The position numbers and the translations under genes are program-made. Shown here in pieces: positions 33,013 through 45,511 of a stretch of DNA of 64,000 nucleotides; the stretch's first letter is position 1, and each line of letters begins with the position of its first letter. The DNA comes from Thermomonas brevis (GTDB taxonomy: Bacteria > Pseudomonadota > Gammaproteobacteria > Xanthomonadales > Xanthomonadaceae). The notes under the pieces were generated by a model that made no database searches, was not told where the DNA came from, and saw nothing but the letters and a program-made list of their open reading frames with translations. The stretch spans positions 372,001-436,000 of the forward strand of contig NZ_CP060711.1 of the NCBI RefSeq assembly GCF_014395425.1. Reading direction: 5' to 3'.

Positions 33013-33133
33013 ATTGATCCGGCCCTCGAATGGTTTCCGGTAGAGCGCAGCTTGCTGCGCTGCTCTGGCTTTGAGCCGAGCTCGGCTCTACACAAAGCGG
33101 CGGCGGACGCGACTATTTGAGGGCCGGATCAAT
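33013..33133. repeat. MITE-like element with 17-bp inverted ends
   Basis: A 121-bp segment bounded by ATTGATCCGGCCCTC(G)AA at 33013-33030 and its complement TTGAGGGCCGGATCAAT at 33117-33133. Inside are two further palindromes, AGCGCAGCTTGCTGCGCT (33043-33060 region) and GAGCCGAGCTCGGCTC. It has no coding capacity. Together with the hairpin at 32937 and the pnp terminator it accounts for most of the 368-nt gap between the PepSY gene and pnp; nothing else is seen there. Confidence 0.7.
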
Positions 33134-33241
33134 AGGCATCCACTCCCGTGACCGGAGAGGGAAGATCGAAAGCTGCGTGCCGCAAGCGTCGATCACGAAG
33201 CTGGCGATCGCGCCCGAAGGCACTCCTGCATTTGCGCTCAC

Positions 33242-33278
33242 CAACGAAAAAGCGGGCACAAGGCCCGCTTCTTCGTTG
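33242..33278 (-). terminator. Rho-independent terminator of pnp
   Basis: On the minus strand an AGCGGGC / GCCCGCT stem with a CTTGT loop is followed by TTTTT; flanking CAACGAA / TTCGTTG extends the pairing. It lies 21 nt downstream of the pnp stop. Confidence 0.85.
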
Positions 33279-33298
33279 CAGCAAGGGAACGCGACGAA

Positions 33299-35404
33299 TT
33301 ACTCGCCGGCGCCCTCGCCCTCGGTGACGGCCTTGATCGACAGGCGGATGCGGCCCTGCTTGTCCACTTCCAGCACCTTGACCTTGACCAGATCGCCTTC
33401 CTTGAGCTTGTCGGAGACCTTCTCCACGCGCTCGCTGGAGATCTGCGAGACGTGCACCAGGCCATCCTTGCCGGGAGCGATGGTCACGAACGCGCCGAAG
33501 TCCATGATCTTGGCGACCTTGCCTTCGTAGATGCGGCCCGGCTCGACGTCGCTAGTGATCTGCTCGATGCGCGACTTGGCGGCCTGACCGGCGGCGGCGT
33601 TGACCGAGGCGATGGTGATCGTGCCGTCGTCCTGGATGTCGATCTGGGTGCCGGTTTCCTTGGTGATCGCCTGGATCACCGAGCCGCCCTTGCCGATCAC
33701 TTCGCGGATCTTGTCCGGATGGATCTTGATGGTCAGCAGGCGCGGCGCGAACTCGGACAGCTCGCCGCGCGGCGCGGTCAACGCATTGGCCATTTCGCCG
33801 AGGATGTGCAGGCGGCCGGCCTTGGCCTGCGCCAGCGCCACCTTCATGATTTCCTCGGTGATGCCCTGGATCTTGATGTCCATCTGCAGCGCCGAGATGC
33901 CGTTGCTGGTGCCGGCCACCTTGAAGTCCATGTCGCCGAGGTGATCCTCGTCGCCCAGAATGTCGGACAGCACGACGAAGTTGTCGTCTTCCTTCACCAG
34001 ACCCATCGCGATGCCCGCGACCGGCGCTTTCACCGGCACGCCGGCATCCATCAGCGCCAGCGAGGAACCGCAGACCGAGGCCATCGAGGACGAACCGTTC
34101 GACTCGGTGATTTCCGAGACCACGCGGATGGTGTACGGGAAGGCTTCCATCGTCGGCATCACCGCCAGCACGCCGCGCTTGGCGAGGCGACCGTGGCCGA
34201 TTTCGCGGCGCTTCGGGCCCATCATGCGGCCGGCTTCACCCACCGAGTAGGGGGGGAAGTTGTAGTGGAACAGGAAGTGTTCCTTGTACTCGCCGGCCAC
34301 GGCGTCGATGACTTGGCCATCGCGTGCGGTGCCGAGGGTGACGGCCACGATGGCCTGCGTCTCGCCGCGGGTGAACAGCGAGGAGCCGTGCACGCGCGGC
34401 AGCACGCCCACCTTGGAGGTGATCGGGCGCACCGTGTCCAGCGCGCGACCGTCGATGCGCACCTTGGTGGACAGCACCGAGCCGCGCATGGTCTGGTATT
34501 CCAGCTCGCCGAATTCCTTCGAGGCTTCGGCGGCGTTCCAGCCGTTGGCTTCGATCTGCGGGGCGATCTCGGCCAGCACCGCCTTCTTCAGCGCGGAGAT
34601 GGCGTCCTTGCGCTCCAGCTTGTCGCGCACCTGGAAGGCGGCGGCCAGCTTGTCGCCGATGGCGGCCTTCAGCGCGCCGATCAGGGCGTCGTTCTTGGCC
34701 GGCGCCTGCCAGTCCCACTTCGGCTTGCCGGCTTCGGCGACCAGCGCGTTGATCGTGTCGATGGCGACCTGCATCTGCTGGTGGCCGAACATCACCGCGC
34801 CCAGCATTACGTCTTCCGACAGCTCGGCGGCTTCGGATTCGACCATCAGCACGGCGTCCTTGGTGCCGGCGACCACCAGCTCCAGCTGGGAGTCCTTCAG
34901 CTGGCTGACGGTCGGGTTGAGGATGTAGTTGCCGTTGCTGTAGCCGACCTTGGCCGCGCCGATCGGGCCCTGGAACGGCGCGCCGGTCAGCGCGACGGCG
35001 GCGGAGCAGCCGATCAGCGCGAGGATGTCGCCGTCCACTTCCGGGTTCAGCGACATGACGGTCGCGATGACCTGCACTTCGTTCTTGAACTCTTCCGGGA
35101 ACAGCGGACGCAGCGGACGATCGATCAGGCGGCTGGTCAGGGTTTCCTTCTCCGTCGCGCGGCCTTCGCGCTTGAAGAAACCGCCGGGGATACGGCCACC
35201 GGCGTAGAACTTTTCCTGATAGTCCACGGTCAGCGGGAAGAAGTCCTGCCCTTCGCGCTGGGTCTTGGCCGCCACGGCGGTGCACAGCACCACGGTGCCG
35301 TCGCACGACACCATCACCGCGCCGCCAGCCTGGCGCGCGATCTCGCCGGTTTCGAGGGTGACGGACTGGTTGCCGTACTGGAAGGTCTTGCTGATCTTCG
35401 CCAC
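33299..35404 (-). CDS. pnp: Polyribonucleotide nucleotidyltransferase (PNPase)
   Basis: A 701-residue phosphorolytic 3'-5' exoribonuclease. Order: RNase PH domain 1 (about 10-145), linking helices, RNase PH domain 2 (about 310-540, with [16 protein letters not shown] and the active-site Asp), KH ([15 protein letters not shown], about 560) and S1 ([16 protein letters not shown], about 625). It works in the RNA degradosome. GTG start (CAC on the plus strand at 35402-35404), preceded by AAGGA. Downstream of rpsO, as in most proteobacteria, and separated from it by an intergenic terminator. Confidence 0.97.
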   Translation of the reverse strand: MAKISKTFQYGNQSVTLETGEIARQAGGAVMVSCDGTVVLCTAVAAKTQREGQDFFPLTVDYQEKFYAGGRIPGGFFKREGRATEKETLTSRLIDRPLRPLFPEEFKNEVQVIATVMSLNPEVDGDILALIGCSAAVALTGAPFQGPIGAAKVGYSNGNYILNPTVSQLKDSQLELVVAGTKDAVLMVESEAAELSEDVMLGAVMFGHQQMQVAIDTINALVAEAGKPKWDWQAPAKNDALIGALKAAIGDKLAAAFQVRDKLERKDAISALKKAVLAEIAPQIEANGWNAAEASKEFGELEYQTMRGSVLSTKVRIDGRALDTVRPITSKVGVLPRVHGSSLFTRGETQAIVAVTLGTARDGQVIDAVAGEYKEHFLFHYNFPPYSVGEAGRMMGPKRREIGHGRLAKRGVLAVMPTMEAFPYTIRVVSEITESNGSSSMASVCGSSLALMDAGVPVKAPVAGIAMGLVKEDDNFVVLSDILGDEDHLGDMDFKVAGTSNGISALQMDIKIQGITEEIMKVALAQAKAGRLHILGEMANALTAPRGELSEFAPRLLTIKIHPDKIREVIGKGGSVIQAITKETGTQIDIQDDGTITIASVNAAAGQAAKSRIEQITSDVEPGRIYEGKVAKIMDFGAFVTIAPGKDGLVHVSQISSERVEKVSDKLKEGDLVKVKVLEVDKQGRIRLSIKAVTEGEGAGE

Positions 35405-35547
35405 TGTTGGGAATCCTTGGATTGACTTGGTTCATCGACGCAGGCAAGCCCCGCTTGCTGCGCTGCATCGCGCCGTGCGATGCGGGAATGCGGCGATGCC
35501 GCGATGGTCGGGTGTTGCGTATCCGGTATTGCGTATTACGGGTGCCG

Positions 35548-35581
35548 CAAAAACAAACTGCGGCGCATTTCTGCGCCGCAG
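35548..35581 (-). terminator. Rho-independent terminator/attenuator between rpsO and pnp
   Basis: On the minus strand a 10-bp perfect stem (CTGCGGCGCA / TGCGCCGCAG) with a GAAA tetraloop, followed by TTTGTTTTT. It starts 11 nt after the rpsO stop. Read-through would supply pnp; the 187-nt rpsO-pnp gap otherwise holds no obvious feature besides the pnp ribosome site. Confidence 0.85.
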
Positions 35582-35591
35582 CGGGCTTGGA

Positions 35592-35852
35592 TCAGCGACG
35601 CAGGCCGAGTTTGCCGATCAGCGCCTTGTAACGCTCCGCATCCTTGCGGTGCAGGTAGTCGAGCAGGCTGCGGCGGCGGTTGACCATCATCAGCAGGCCA
35701 CGACGGCTGTGGTGATCCTGCTTGTGGGTCTTGAAGTGCTCGGTCAGCTGCTCGATGCGGGCGGTCAGCAGGGCGACCTGCACTTCCGGGGAGCCGGTAT
35801 CGCTGTCGCCGCGCTTGTGTTCGTTGATGACTTTCTGGGTATCGATGGACAT
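35592..35852 (-). CDS. rpsO: 30S ribosomal protein S15
   Basis: An 86-residue S15 with the canonical core [38 protein letters not shown] and [17 protein letters not shown]. It binds 16S rRNA at the h20-h22 junction early in assembly. The ATG at 35852 gives the standard N-terminus [11 protein letters not shown]. It has its own strong promoter and a leader of about 110 nt, which could hold an autoregulatory structure as in E. coli. Confidence 0.98.
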   Translation of the reverse strand: MSIDTQKVINEHKRGDSDTGSPEVQVALLTARIEQLTEHFKTHKQDHHSRRGLLMMVNRRRSLLDYLHRKDAERYKALIGKLGLRR

Positions 35853-35968
35853 GGTTGCCTCGTAGTCGCGTGACCGGCAGGAACGGGAGGCCGGAAGCCT
35901 CGCCCGCACCGCACGGCTCGCCGTGATGGAGTGGATGAAAAGGAAAATGCGCCCGTGTGAGCAGCGGG

Positions 35969-35998
35969 ATTATAGCCCGCGCCGCCAGCCACGGGCAA
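35969..35998 (-). promoter_or_regulatory. rpsO promoter
   Basis: Minus-strand TTGCCC (35993-35998), an 18-nt spacer and a perfect TATAAT (35969-35974), between truB and rpsO. It predicts transcription start near 35962 and a leader of about 110 nt. Confidence 0.75.
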
Positions 35999-36007
35999 TG
36001 CGCGCGG

Positions 36008-37000
36008 TCAAGCGGCGCCGTCTTCGCCGCCGGCGCCCGTCGCCGCCCAGCGGAACAGCCGCGCCGGGCGCAGCCCGCCCTCGGCGTCGACCTCGCCCAG
36101 GCCCAGCCCGCGGCCGTGTTCGTCCAGGATCGCTACCTGCCGCCCGCGCGGCTGGTACGGCCCGCGCAGGCCTTGCCCGCGGCCCAGCCGCTGCGCCTGC
36201 GCGGCGTTCACCCGGACCTCCGGCCACGAGGCCATGCCCGCCTCCACCGGCAGCAGGCAGGCGTCCAGCACCCGCTCGCCGGCATGCTCCAGCAGGTCTT
36301 CCAGCGCGGCCAGCGTCCACATCCGCGGCTCGCGGAAGGGGTCCACCCACAGCCGGCGCAGCTGCGCCACGTGCGCGCCGCAGCCCAGCAGCTCGCCGAG
36401 GTCGCGCACCAGGCTGCGCACGTAGGTGCCGGAGCCGCATTCCACGTGCAGGCGCAGCAGCGGCTCGCCGCCGTCCAGCAGGTCGGCGGCGTTGAGCAGA
36501 TCGAAGGCGTGAACGTCGACTTCGCGCTCGTCGACTTCGATGGTTTCGCCGCGCCGCGCCTTCGCGTACAGCGGCTCGCCGCCGCGCTTGAGCGCCGAAT
36601 AGATCGGCGGGCGCTGGCGGATGCGGCCGGTCAGCGTCTTCAGCGCGGCGTCGATGGCGTCGATGGTCAGCGGCGGCACCGGCTGCTCGCGCAGCGGCTG
36701 GCCCTCGGCGTCGTCGGTGTCGGTGACGATGCCGAGCCGGGCCACGGTTTCGTAGGCCTTGCGTGCGCCCAGCAGGCCGCCGGCGATCTTGGTGGCTTCG
36801 CCGAAGCAGACCGGCAGCAGGCCGGTCGCCAGCGGATCGAGGCTGCCGGTGTGGCCGCCCTTCTCGGCGCGGAACAGGTGGCGCACGCGCTGTAGCGCCT
36901 GGTTGGACGACAGCCCCTGCGGCTTGTCCAGCAGCAGGATGCCGTCCAGCCGGCGGAACACGGTGCGCGGGCGGCGCGTCGGCTTATTCGGTTTCGTCAC
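36008..37000 (-). CDS. truB: tRNA pseudouridine(55) synthase TruB
   Basis: A 330-residue pseudouridine synthase. The catalytic Asp lies in [52 protein letters not shown] and [15 protein letters not shown] are family motifs, and a C-terminal PUA-like domain follows. It makes the T-loop Psi55 in tRNAs. GTG start (CAC at 36998-37000) lies inside the 3' end of rbfA (17-nt overlap), which indicates translational coupling. Confidence 0.96.
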   Translation of the reverse strand: MTKPNKPTRRPRTVFRRLDGILLLDKPQGLSSNQALQRVRHLFRAEKGGHTGSLDPLATGLLPVCFGEATKIAGGLLGARKAYETVARLGIVTDTDDAEGQPLREQPVPPLTIDAIDAALKTLTGRIRQRPPIYSALKRGGEPLYAKARRGETIEVDEREVDVHAFDLLNAADLLDGGEPLLRLHVECGSGTYVRSLVRDLGELLGCGAHVAQLRRLWVDPFREPRMWTLAALEDLLEHAGERVLDACLLPVEAGMASWPEVRVNAAQAQRLGRGQGLRGPYQPRGRQVAILDEHGRGLGLGEVDAEGGLRPARLFRWAATGAGGEDGAA

Positions 37001-37346
37001 TGGCGCGCAGGTCGCGCAGGAGGTTGTCGATGCGCTCGCCGCGGTCCACCGACTCGTCGTAGTGGAAATGCAGCTCCGGCACGTGGCGCAGCTTCACCGC
37101 GCGCGCCAGCTGGTAGCGGATTTCCGGCGCCAGCGCCTTGAGCGCCTTGACCGTCTCCGCCGCCCGTTCGGCCTGCAGCACGGTCACGAACACCTTGGCG
37201 TGCGCCATGTCGCGGGTGATCTCGACGTCGGACACGCTGGCCGAGGCCAGGCCGTGCTCGCGCACGGCGGCATGCACCAGCGTGCCCAGCTCGCGGCGGA
37301 GCTGGGCGGACACGCGGTCGGTGCGGTGGAAGGACTTCTGCGCCAT
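36984..37346 (-). CDS. rbfA: 30S ribosome-binding factor RbfA
   Basis: A 120-residue KH-like assembly factor needed for 16S 5' end maturation and cold adaptation. [38 protein letters not shown] and the C-terminal [20 protein letters not shown] are diagnostic. ATG at 37346 was chosen ([10 protein letters not shown]). It lies 15 nt downstream of infB and overlaps truB. Confidence 0.96.
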   Translation of the reverse strand: MAQKSFHRTDRVSAQLRRELGTLVHAAVREHGLASASVSDVEITRDMAHAKVFVTVLQAERAAETVKALKALAPEIRYQLARAVKLRHVPELHFHYDESVDRGERIDNLLRDLRASDETE

Positions 37347-37361
37347 GGCGGGACGCACGCC

Positions 37362-39971
<2,610 letters not shown>

Positions 39972-40087
39972 TCGGTTTCCGGTGTCATTGGCCGCCGCAC
40001 GGGCGACCGAATCTGTGGATTGTAGGGCGGGTCCCGGCCCGCCGGCCAATCAGGCAGCGCAGGCCGAAGCCCGCGCTGTGCCATGGA

Positions 40088-41575
40088 TCATTCGAACCAG
40101 TGCTTGCGCGCTTCCATGATCAGCGCCGCCGCGCGTTCCTCGCCGACGCCTTCGATGTCGGCGATCTCGTCGGTGGCGGATTCGGCCAGCTCCTCGCGGG
40201 TGCGCACGCCGCGCTCGGCCAGCGCGTAGGCGGTGGCCTCGTCCATGCCGTCGAGCGACAGCAGGTCTTCGGCGGGCTGGTGTTCCTCCAGGTTCTCCTC
40301 CGCCGCCAGCGCCTCGTTGAGCAGCGCGTCGCGGGCGCGCGAACGCAGTTCCTCGACGATGTCCTCGTCGAAGCCCTCGACCGCCAGCAGCTCGGCCACC
40401 GGCACGTAGGCGACTTCCTCGACCGTGCTGAAGCCTTCGCTGACCAGAATGCCGGCGATTTCCTCGTCCACTTCCAGCTTGTCCATGAACAGCTGGCGCG
40501 CCGTGGCCTGCTCGGCCTCCGACTTGGCCTGCACCTGGTCGGCGGTCATCACGTTGAGCTGCCAGCCGGTCAGACGGCTGGCGAGGCGCACGTTCTGGCC
40601 ACCGCGGCCGATGGCCTTGGCGAGGTTTTCCTCGGCCACCGCCAGATCCATCGAATGCTTGTCCTCGTCGACGATGATCGACTGCACTTCCGCCGGCGCC
40701 ATCGCGTTGATGACGAACTGCGCCGGGTTGTCGCTCCACAGGATGATGTCCACGCGCTCGCCGTTGAGCTCGTTGGTCACCGCCTGCACGCGCGAGCCGC
40801 GCATGCCGATGCAGGCGCCGATCGGATCGGTGCGGTTGTCGTGCGCCAGCACCGCGATCTTGGCGCGGTCGCCCGGATCGCGCGCGCAACCCATGATCGA
40901 CACCAGCCCTTGGCCGACTTCCGGTACTTCCAGCTTGAACAGTTCCATCATGAACTCGGGCGCGGCGCGGCTGATGAACAGCTGCGGGCCGCGCGGCTCG
41001 CTGCGCACGTCGAACAGGTAGCCGCGCACGCGGTCGCCGGTGCGCAGCACATCGCGCGGGATGCCCTTGTCCTTGGCGATGATCGCCTCGGCGTTGCCGC
41101 CCAGGTCGACGTAGATGTTGCCGCGCTCGGCGCGCTTGACCACGCCGGTGACGAGTTCGCCGACGCGATCCTTCCACGCATCGACCACCTGCTGACGCTC
41201 GGCCTCGCGCACGCGCTGCACGATCACCTGCTTGGCGGCCTGCGCGGCGATGCGGCCGAAATCGGGGTTCTCGATCTGTTCTTCGATGTAGTCGCCGACT
41301 TCCGCTTCCTCGCTTTCGTCCACGGCGTCCATCAGGCGCACCTGGCGGTCGGGCGATTCCATCACCACGTCGTCGGCCACCACTTCCCAGCGGCGGAAGG
41401 TCTCGTAGCTGCCGTCCTTCGGATCGATCTGCACGCGCACCAGCACGTCCTGGTCGACGTAGCGCTTCTTCGCCGCCGAGGCCAGCGCCGCTTCGATGGC
41501 TTCCAGAATCACCGACTCCGGCACGCCCTTCTCGGCCGCGACCGCATCGACGACCAGCAACAGTTCCTTGCTCAT
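40088..41575 (-). CDS. nusA: Transcription termination/antitermination factor NusA
   Basis: A 495-residue RNA polymerase-binding factor. N-terminal domain (MSKELLLVVDAVAAEKGVP), S1 (about 135-200, GVVKRAERGNIYVDLGGNAEA), KH1 and KH2 (about 205-345, GMRGSRVQAVTNELNGERVDI and AIGRGGQNVRLAS), and two acidic C-terminal repeats (VEGFDEDIVEELRSRAR, IEGVGEERAAALIMEARKHW). Located 6 nt after rimP and before infB, the classical order. Confidence 0.98.
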   Translation of the reverse strand: MSKELLLVVDAVAAEKGVPESVILEAIEAALASAAKKRYVDQDVLVRVQIDPKDGSYETFRRWEVVADDVVMESPDRQVRLMDAVDESEEAEVGDYIEEQIENPDFGRIAAQAAKQVIVQRVREAERQQVVDAWKDRVGELVTGVVKRAERGNIYVDLGGNAEAIIAKDKGIPRDVLRTGDRVRGYLFDVRSEPRGPQLFISRAAPEFMMELFKLEVPEVGQGLVSIMGCARDPGDRAKIAVLAHDNRTDPIGACIGMRGSRVQAVTNELNGERVDIILWSDNPAQFVINAMAPAEVQSIIVDEDKHSMDLAVAEENLAKAIGRGGQNVRLASRLTGWQLNVMTADQVQAKSEAEQATARQLFMDKLEVDEEIAGILVSEGFSTVEEVAYVPVAELLAVEGFDEDIVEELRSRARDALLNEALAAEENLEEHQPAEDLLSLDGMDEATAYALAERGVRTREELAESATDEIADIEGVGEERAAALIMEARKHWFE

Positions 41576-41581
41576 GCCCGC

Positions 41582-42199
41582 TTACTCCGCATCGAGCGAC
41601 CCATCGGCCGCCGTCTTGTTGGTTGGATTCTTTTTCGCCGCAGACTTCTTGGCCGTCGGCTGCTTCTGCTTGCCGGGCCGCGCGTCGCGCCCCGATTTGT
41701 CCTGCGCTGGCGCGAGGCCCAGCGCCACCCAGTCGGGGACGAGCTTGGCCTTGTCGATGTTCGACGCCGAAGTCGCGAATTCCGCGCCATCGACATCGAA
41801 CACGATGGTGTCGCCGTCCACGCGCAGGATCTTCCCCTGCAAGCGGCGACGGCCGTCCTGCGGCAGCTTCAACGTGACCTTGGCGCTTTCGCCGACGAAG
41901 CGCGCGAACTGCGCCGCGCCGAACAGCGGGCGATCCAGCCCCGGCGAGGACACTTCCAGCGTGTAGTTGCCGGTGATCGGGTCTTCGACGTCGAGCTGCG
42001 CGGACACCTCGCGGCTGACCGCCTCGCAGTCCTCGATGCCGACGCTGCGCGTCTCGCTGTCCGCCTGCGGCACGTCGATGTACAGGCGCACCGTCGCGCC
42101 GCCCGGCGCGGGCAGGTATTCGATGCCGAGCAGCTCCAGCCCCATTGATGCGACGGTGGGCGAAAGCAGCGCGGCGATGTCGTCGGCCTTGTCTGTCAC
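41582..42199 (-). CDS. rimP: Ribosome maturation factor RimP
   Basis: A 205-residue 30S maturation factor. N-terminal [20 protein letters not shown] and the central [16 protein letters not shown] are diagnostic. The C-terminus from about 170 is a Lys/Ala-rich tail ([16 protein letters not shown]) longer than in E. coli, a probable RNA-binding extension. GTG start (CAC at 42197-42199). It follows the tRNA-fMet terminator and is the first protein gene of the nusA-infB block. Confidence 0.95.
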   Translation of the reverse strand: MTDKADDIAALLSPTVASMGLELLGIEYLPAPGGATVRLYIDVPQADSETRSVGIEDCEAVSREVSAQLDVEDPITGNYTLEVSSPGLDRPLFGAAQFARFVGESAKVTLKLPQDGRRRLQGKILRVDGDTIVFDVDGAEFATSASNIDKAKLVPDWVALGLAPAQDKSGRDARPGKQKQPTAKKSAAKKNPTNKTAADGSLDAE

Positions 42200-42246
42200 G
42201 TCTTGCCTGCTGAAACCTGAAATGTCGGAACCAGAACTCGGAAACG

Positions 42247-42271
42247 AAAAAAGGGCCCTCTGGGCCCTTTT
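42247..42271 (-). terminator. Terminator/attenuator between tRNA-fMet and rimP
   Basis: A 9-10 bp stem (AAAGGGCCC / GGGCCCTTT) with a 3-nt loop and a TTTTTT run on the minus strand. It ends the tRNA-fMet transcript 79 nt downstream of the tRNA. Partial read-through would feed rimP-nusA-infB, as in the metY-nusA operon of E. coli. Confidence 0.85.
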
Positions 42272-42349
42272 CCGATGACGCTGGATTGTGAAAGCCCTGG
42301 AGATGCTTTCACGAGCCCGAGCCTAGTGTCGAAATACAACACTGAAACT

Positions 42350-42426
42350 TGGTAGCGGGGGCAGGATTTGAACCTGCGACCTTCGGGTTATGAGCCCGAC
42401 GAGCTGCCAGACTGCTCCACCCCGCA
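42350..42426 (-). tRNA. Initiator tRNA-fMet(CAT)
   Basis: A 77-nt tRNA with encoded CCA (42350-42352) and anticodon CAT. Initiator hallmarks: an unpaired 1-72 position (here U1 and U72, not C1 and A72) and three G-C pairs at the base of the anticodon stem (TCGGG/CCCGA). The D arm GGAGCAGTCTGGCAGCTC and T arm GCAGGTTCAAATCCTGC are standard. It sits upstream of rimP-nusA-infB. Confidence 0.96.
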
Positions 42427-42437
42427 GCAGAAGCGAG

Positions 42438-42466
42438 ATTATGCGGGCAAGCGCGATTTTGCGCAA
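42438..42466 (-). promoter_or_regulatory. Promoter of tRNA-fMet
   Basis: Minus-strand TTGCGC (42461-42466), a 17-nt spacer and CATAAT (42438-42443), with the tRNA 5' end 12 nt downstream. It lies in the 71-nt gap after nuoN, so the tRNA block does not depend on nuo read-through. Confidence 0.75.
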
Positions 42467-42497
42467 GCCATTTCGTACAGTTTTTTACAGACGGCGT

Positions 42498-43961
42498 TCA
42501 GGCGAACGCGCTCTGGCACCACGCCATCAGCGGATTCCAGAACACGCCCAGCACCAGCAGGCCCAGCGCATTCACGCCGAACACCAAGCGCAGCAGGCGG
42601 TCGTCGCGCGGCAGCACCGGCTCGCCGACCGGCTCGTCGAAGTACATGACCTTGATGACGCGCAGGTAATAGAACGCGCCGATTACCGCGAACACCACGC
42701 CGACGATGGCCAGCCACAGCATGCCGCCGTTGATCGCCGCGCGCAGCACCGCCAGCTTGGCCCAGAAGCCGAGGAACGGCGGGATGCCGGCCAGCGAGGC
42801 CATCACGCACAGCACCATGCCGGCGCTCCACGGGTCGCGCGCGTTCAGGCCCTTGAAGTCCTCGATGTTGTCGGCCTCGAAGCCGCGCCGCGCCAGCAGC
42901 ACGATAGCGCCGAACGCGGCGGTCGCCATCAGCGCGTAGCTGATCGCGTAGAACATCGACGCCGCATAGCCCTCCGCGCCGCCGCCGGCGAGGCCGAGGA
43001 ACAGGAAGCCGACGTGCGAGATCGTCGAATACGCCAGCATGCGCTTGAGGTTGGTCTGCATCAGCGCGATCACGTTGCCGACCACCAGCGACAGCGCGGC
43101 CAGCACCGCCAGCATCGGCTGCCACTCCGCCGCCAAGGGCGACGCGCCGAAGCCGAGCAGGCGCACCACCATCGCGAACGCCGCCAGCTTGGGCGCGGAG
43201 CCGATGAACAGGGTGATCGGCGTGGGCGCACCGTGATACACGTCGGGCAGCCACATGTGGAACGGCGCGGCACCGAACTTGAAGGAGATGCCGGCGATCA
43301 TGAACACCACGCCGGTCAGCAGCAGCATCGGCTGCGCCACGCCGGGGGCGGCGTCGCGGATGGCGGCGAGGTCGAGGCTGCCGGTCGCGCCGTACACCAG
43401 CGACATGCCGTACAGCAACAGGCCCGAGGCCAGCGCGCCCAGCACGAAATACTTCATCGCCGCTTCCGAGGCCAGCTTGCTGTCGCGGTCGATGGCGACC
43501 AGCGCGTAGGAACTCAGCGCCAGCAGTTCCAAGCCGAGGTAGACCATGATCAGGCTGCCGGCCGAGATCAGCAGCATCATGCCGAGCACCGCGAACAGCA
43601 CCAGCACCGATACCTCGCCCTTGTACAGCCCGCGCTCGCGCAGATAGGGCCAGACGAACAACAGGGCCAGCGCGGAGACCAGGCAGGCGCCGATCTTCAG
43701 CACGTCGGCCATGGTGTCGCGTACGAACATGCCGTTGAGCACGGTCGTGTGTTCGCCCACGCCGACGCCGGCGGCGATCAGCCCGGCCACCAGCAGGAGG
43801 CTGACGACGGACAGCACATGGGTGACGGCACGTTGGCCGTCCCTCAGGAACAGGTCGAGCATCAGCAGCGCGAACGCGGCCCCGACCAGCACCAGTTCGG
43901 GGATCAGCGGCAACAGTTCGGCGGCTGCCGGCATGGCGAGAGTGGCTTGCATCGTCGTCAT
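42498..43961 (-). CDS. nuoN: NADH-quinone oxidoreductase subunit N
   Basis: A 487-residue antiporter-like membrane subunit of complex I with about 14 helices. SGSLIMVYLGLELLALSSYALVA and the broken-helix regions with conserved Glu and Lys (GISFKFGAAPFHMWLPDVYHGAPTP; KRMLAYSTISHVGF) form one proton channel. Last gene of the nuo operon, 4 nt after nuoM. ATG at 43961; an internal ATG three codons later is possible. Confidence 0.97.
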   Translation of the reverse strand: MTTMQATLAMPAAAELLPLIPELVLVGAAFALLMLDLFLRDGQRAVTHVLSVVSLLLVAGLIAAGVGVGEHTTVLNGMFVRDTMADVLKIGACLVSALALLFVWPYLRERGLYKGEVSVLVLFAVLGMMLLISAGSLIMVYLGLELLALSSYALVAIDRDSKLASEAAMKYFVLGALASGLLLYGMSLVYGATGSLDLAAIRDAAPGVAQPMLLLTGVVFMIAGISFKFGAAPFHMWLPDVYHGAPTPITLFIGSAPKLAAFAMVVRLLGFGASPLAAEWQPMLAVLAALSLVVGNVIALMQTNLKRMLAYSTISHVGFLFLGLAGGGAEGYAASMFYAISYALMATAAFGAIVLLARRGFEADNIEDFKGLNARDPWSAGMVLCVMASLAGIPPFLGFWAKLAVLRAAINGGMLWLAIVGVVFAVIGAFYYLRVIKVMYFDEPVGEPVLPRDDRLLRLVFGVNALGLLVLGVFWNPLMAWCQSAFA

Positions 43962-43965
43962 GTCC

Positions 43966-45492
43966 TTAGAGTTTCGTCGCGGCGAGCTGGCCCGCCAGTT
44001 GCGCGATGGACGGCTCCATCAGGTCGGTCAGCGGCTTGGGATAGACGCCCAGCGCCAGCGTGAAGGCGGCGAACACGCCCAGCACGATCCATTCGCGCGC
44101 GTTGATGTCCTTAAGCTCCGCGACGTGCGCATTGCCCACGTCGCCCCAGATGATCCGCTTGGTCAGCCACAGCGAGTAGCCAGCGCCGATGATCAGGGTC
44201 AGCGCCGCGCCCAGCGCGACCAGCGGACTGTGCTGGAAGCTGGCGAGGATCACCACGAACTCGCCGACGAAGCCGCTGGTGCCCGGCAGGCCGCAGTTGG
44301 CCATCGCGAACAGCACCCAGAACAGCGCGAACCACGGCATCACCTTCGCCACGCCGCCGTAGTCCTTGATCATGCGGGTGTGCATGCGGTCGTACAGCAC
44401 GCCGACGCTGGCGAACATCGCGCCGGAGATGAACCCGTGCGAGATCATCTGCACCATCGCGCCCTGCAGGCCGAGGCGCGCGCCATCGACGTTGCCGCCG
44501 TCGCGCACCAGCGAGAACGCGATGAAGGTGCCGAGGATCACGAAGCCCATGTGCGCGACCGACGAATAGGCGATCAGCTTCTTCATGTCGGCCTGCACCA
44601 GCGCCACCAGGCCCACATAGACGATGGCGATCAGGCTGAACGCGATCATCAGCCACGCGAACTCGTGGCCGGCGTCCGGCACGATCGGCAGGGTGAAGCG
44701 CAGGAAGCCGTAGCCGCCGATCTTCAGCATGATCGCGGCCAGCACCACCGAGCCGCCGGTGGGCGCTTCCACGTGCGCGTCGGGCAGCCACGTATGCACC
44801 GGGAACATCGGCACTTTGATGGCGAACGCGGCGAAGAAGGCGAAGAACAGCCAGGTCTGCTCCTGCATCGTCAGCGGCAGCGCAGCCATGTCGGCGATCT
44901 GCCAGCTGCCGCCCTTCAGGTACAGATAGATCAGCCCGATCAGCATGAACACCGAGCCGAGGAAGGTATAGAGGAAGAACTTCAGCGAGGCATAGATGCG
45001 GCGCGGGCCGCCCCACACGCCGATCACCACGAACATCGGGATCAGCATGGCCTCGAAGAACACGTAGAACAGCATCGAGTCGAGCGCGCAGAACACGCCG
45101 ATCATCAGGCCTTCGAGGAACATCAGGCAGGCGAAGTATTGCGCCACGCGCTTTTCCACCGAGCCCCACGCGCTCACCAGCACCAGCACGCCGACCAGCG
45201 CGGTCAGGCCGATCAGCGGCACCGACAGGCCGTCCACGCCGAGGTGGTACCGGATGTCGTAGGCCGGGATCCACGCGCGCTGTTCGACGAACTGCATCGA
45301 CGCGGTGCCCATGTCGAAACCGGCGAACAGCGGCACGCTCAGCGCCAGCGTCAGCAGCACGAAGCCGAGCGCGACCCAGCGCGCCAGCTCGGGCCGCTTG
45401 TTGCCGGCCAGCAGGGAGAACACGCCGCCGAGGATCGGCAGCCAGATCAGGAGACTAAGCAGGGGCCAGTGGGTCACGCTTGCGATTTCCAT
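43966..45492 (-). CDS. nuoM: NADH-quinone oxidoreductase subunit M
   Basis: A 508-residue antiporter-like proton-pumping subunit. Conserved DGLSVPLIGLTALVG, FFEAMLIPMFVVIGVWGG and the channel segment FAIKVPMFPVHTWLPDAHVEAPT with KKLIAYSSVAHMGFV are clear. Lies 19 nt downstream of nuoL and 4 nt upstream of nuoN. Confidence 0.97.
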   Translation of the reverse strand: MEIASVTHWPLLSLLIWLPILGGVFSLLAGNKRPELARWVALGFVLLTLALSVPLFAGFDMGTASMQFVEQRAWIPAYDIRYHLGVDGLSVPLIGLTALVGVLVLVSAWGSVEKRVAQYFACLMFLEGLMIGVFCALDSMLFYVFFEAMLIPMFVVIGVWGGPRRIYASLKFFLYTFLGSVFMLIGLIYLYLKGGSWQIADMAALPLTMQEQTWLFFAFFAAFAIKVPMFPVHTWLPDAHVEAPTGGSVVLAAIMLKIGGYGFLRFTLPIVPDAGHEFAWLMIAFSLIAIVYVGLVALVQADMKKLIAYSSVAHMGFVILGTFIAFSLVRDGGNVDGARLGLQGAMVQMISHGFISGAMFASVGVLYDRMHTRMIKDYGGVAKVMPWFALFWVLFAMANCGLPGTSGFVGEFVVILASFQHSPLVALGAALTLIIGAGYSLWLTKRIIWGDVGNAHVAELKDINAREWIVLGVFAAFTLALGVYPKPLTDLMEPSIAQLAGQLAATKL

Positions 45493-45511
45493 CCAGTCGT
45501 CGGTTGCCGGC

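Noticed and set aside
33240..33300. Short plus-strand ORF after 33117
   Set aside because: It runs through the inverted-repeat element and the pnp terminator and has no motif or ribosome-binding site.
39972..40087. Terminator between nusA and infB
   Set aside because: There is a GC-rich inverted repeat (GGGCGGGTCCCGGCCCGCC region) but no T tract on the minus strand; co-transcription is expected.
40100..42148. Plus-strand open frame of 682 codons opposite nusA and rimP
   Set aside because: No family motif, composition typical of antisense frames in GC-rich DNA; nusA and rimP are certain.
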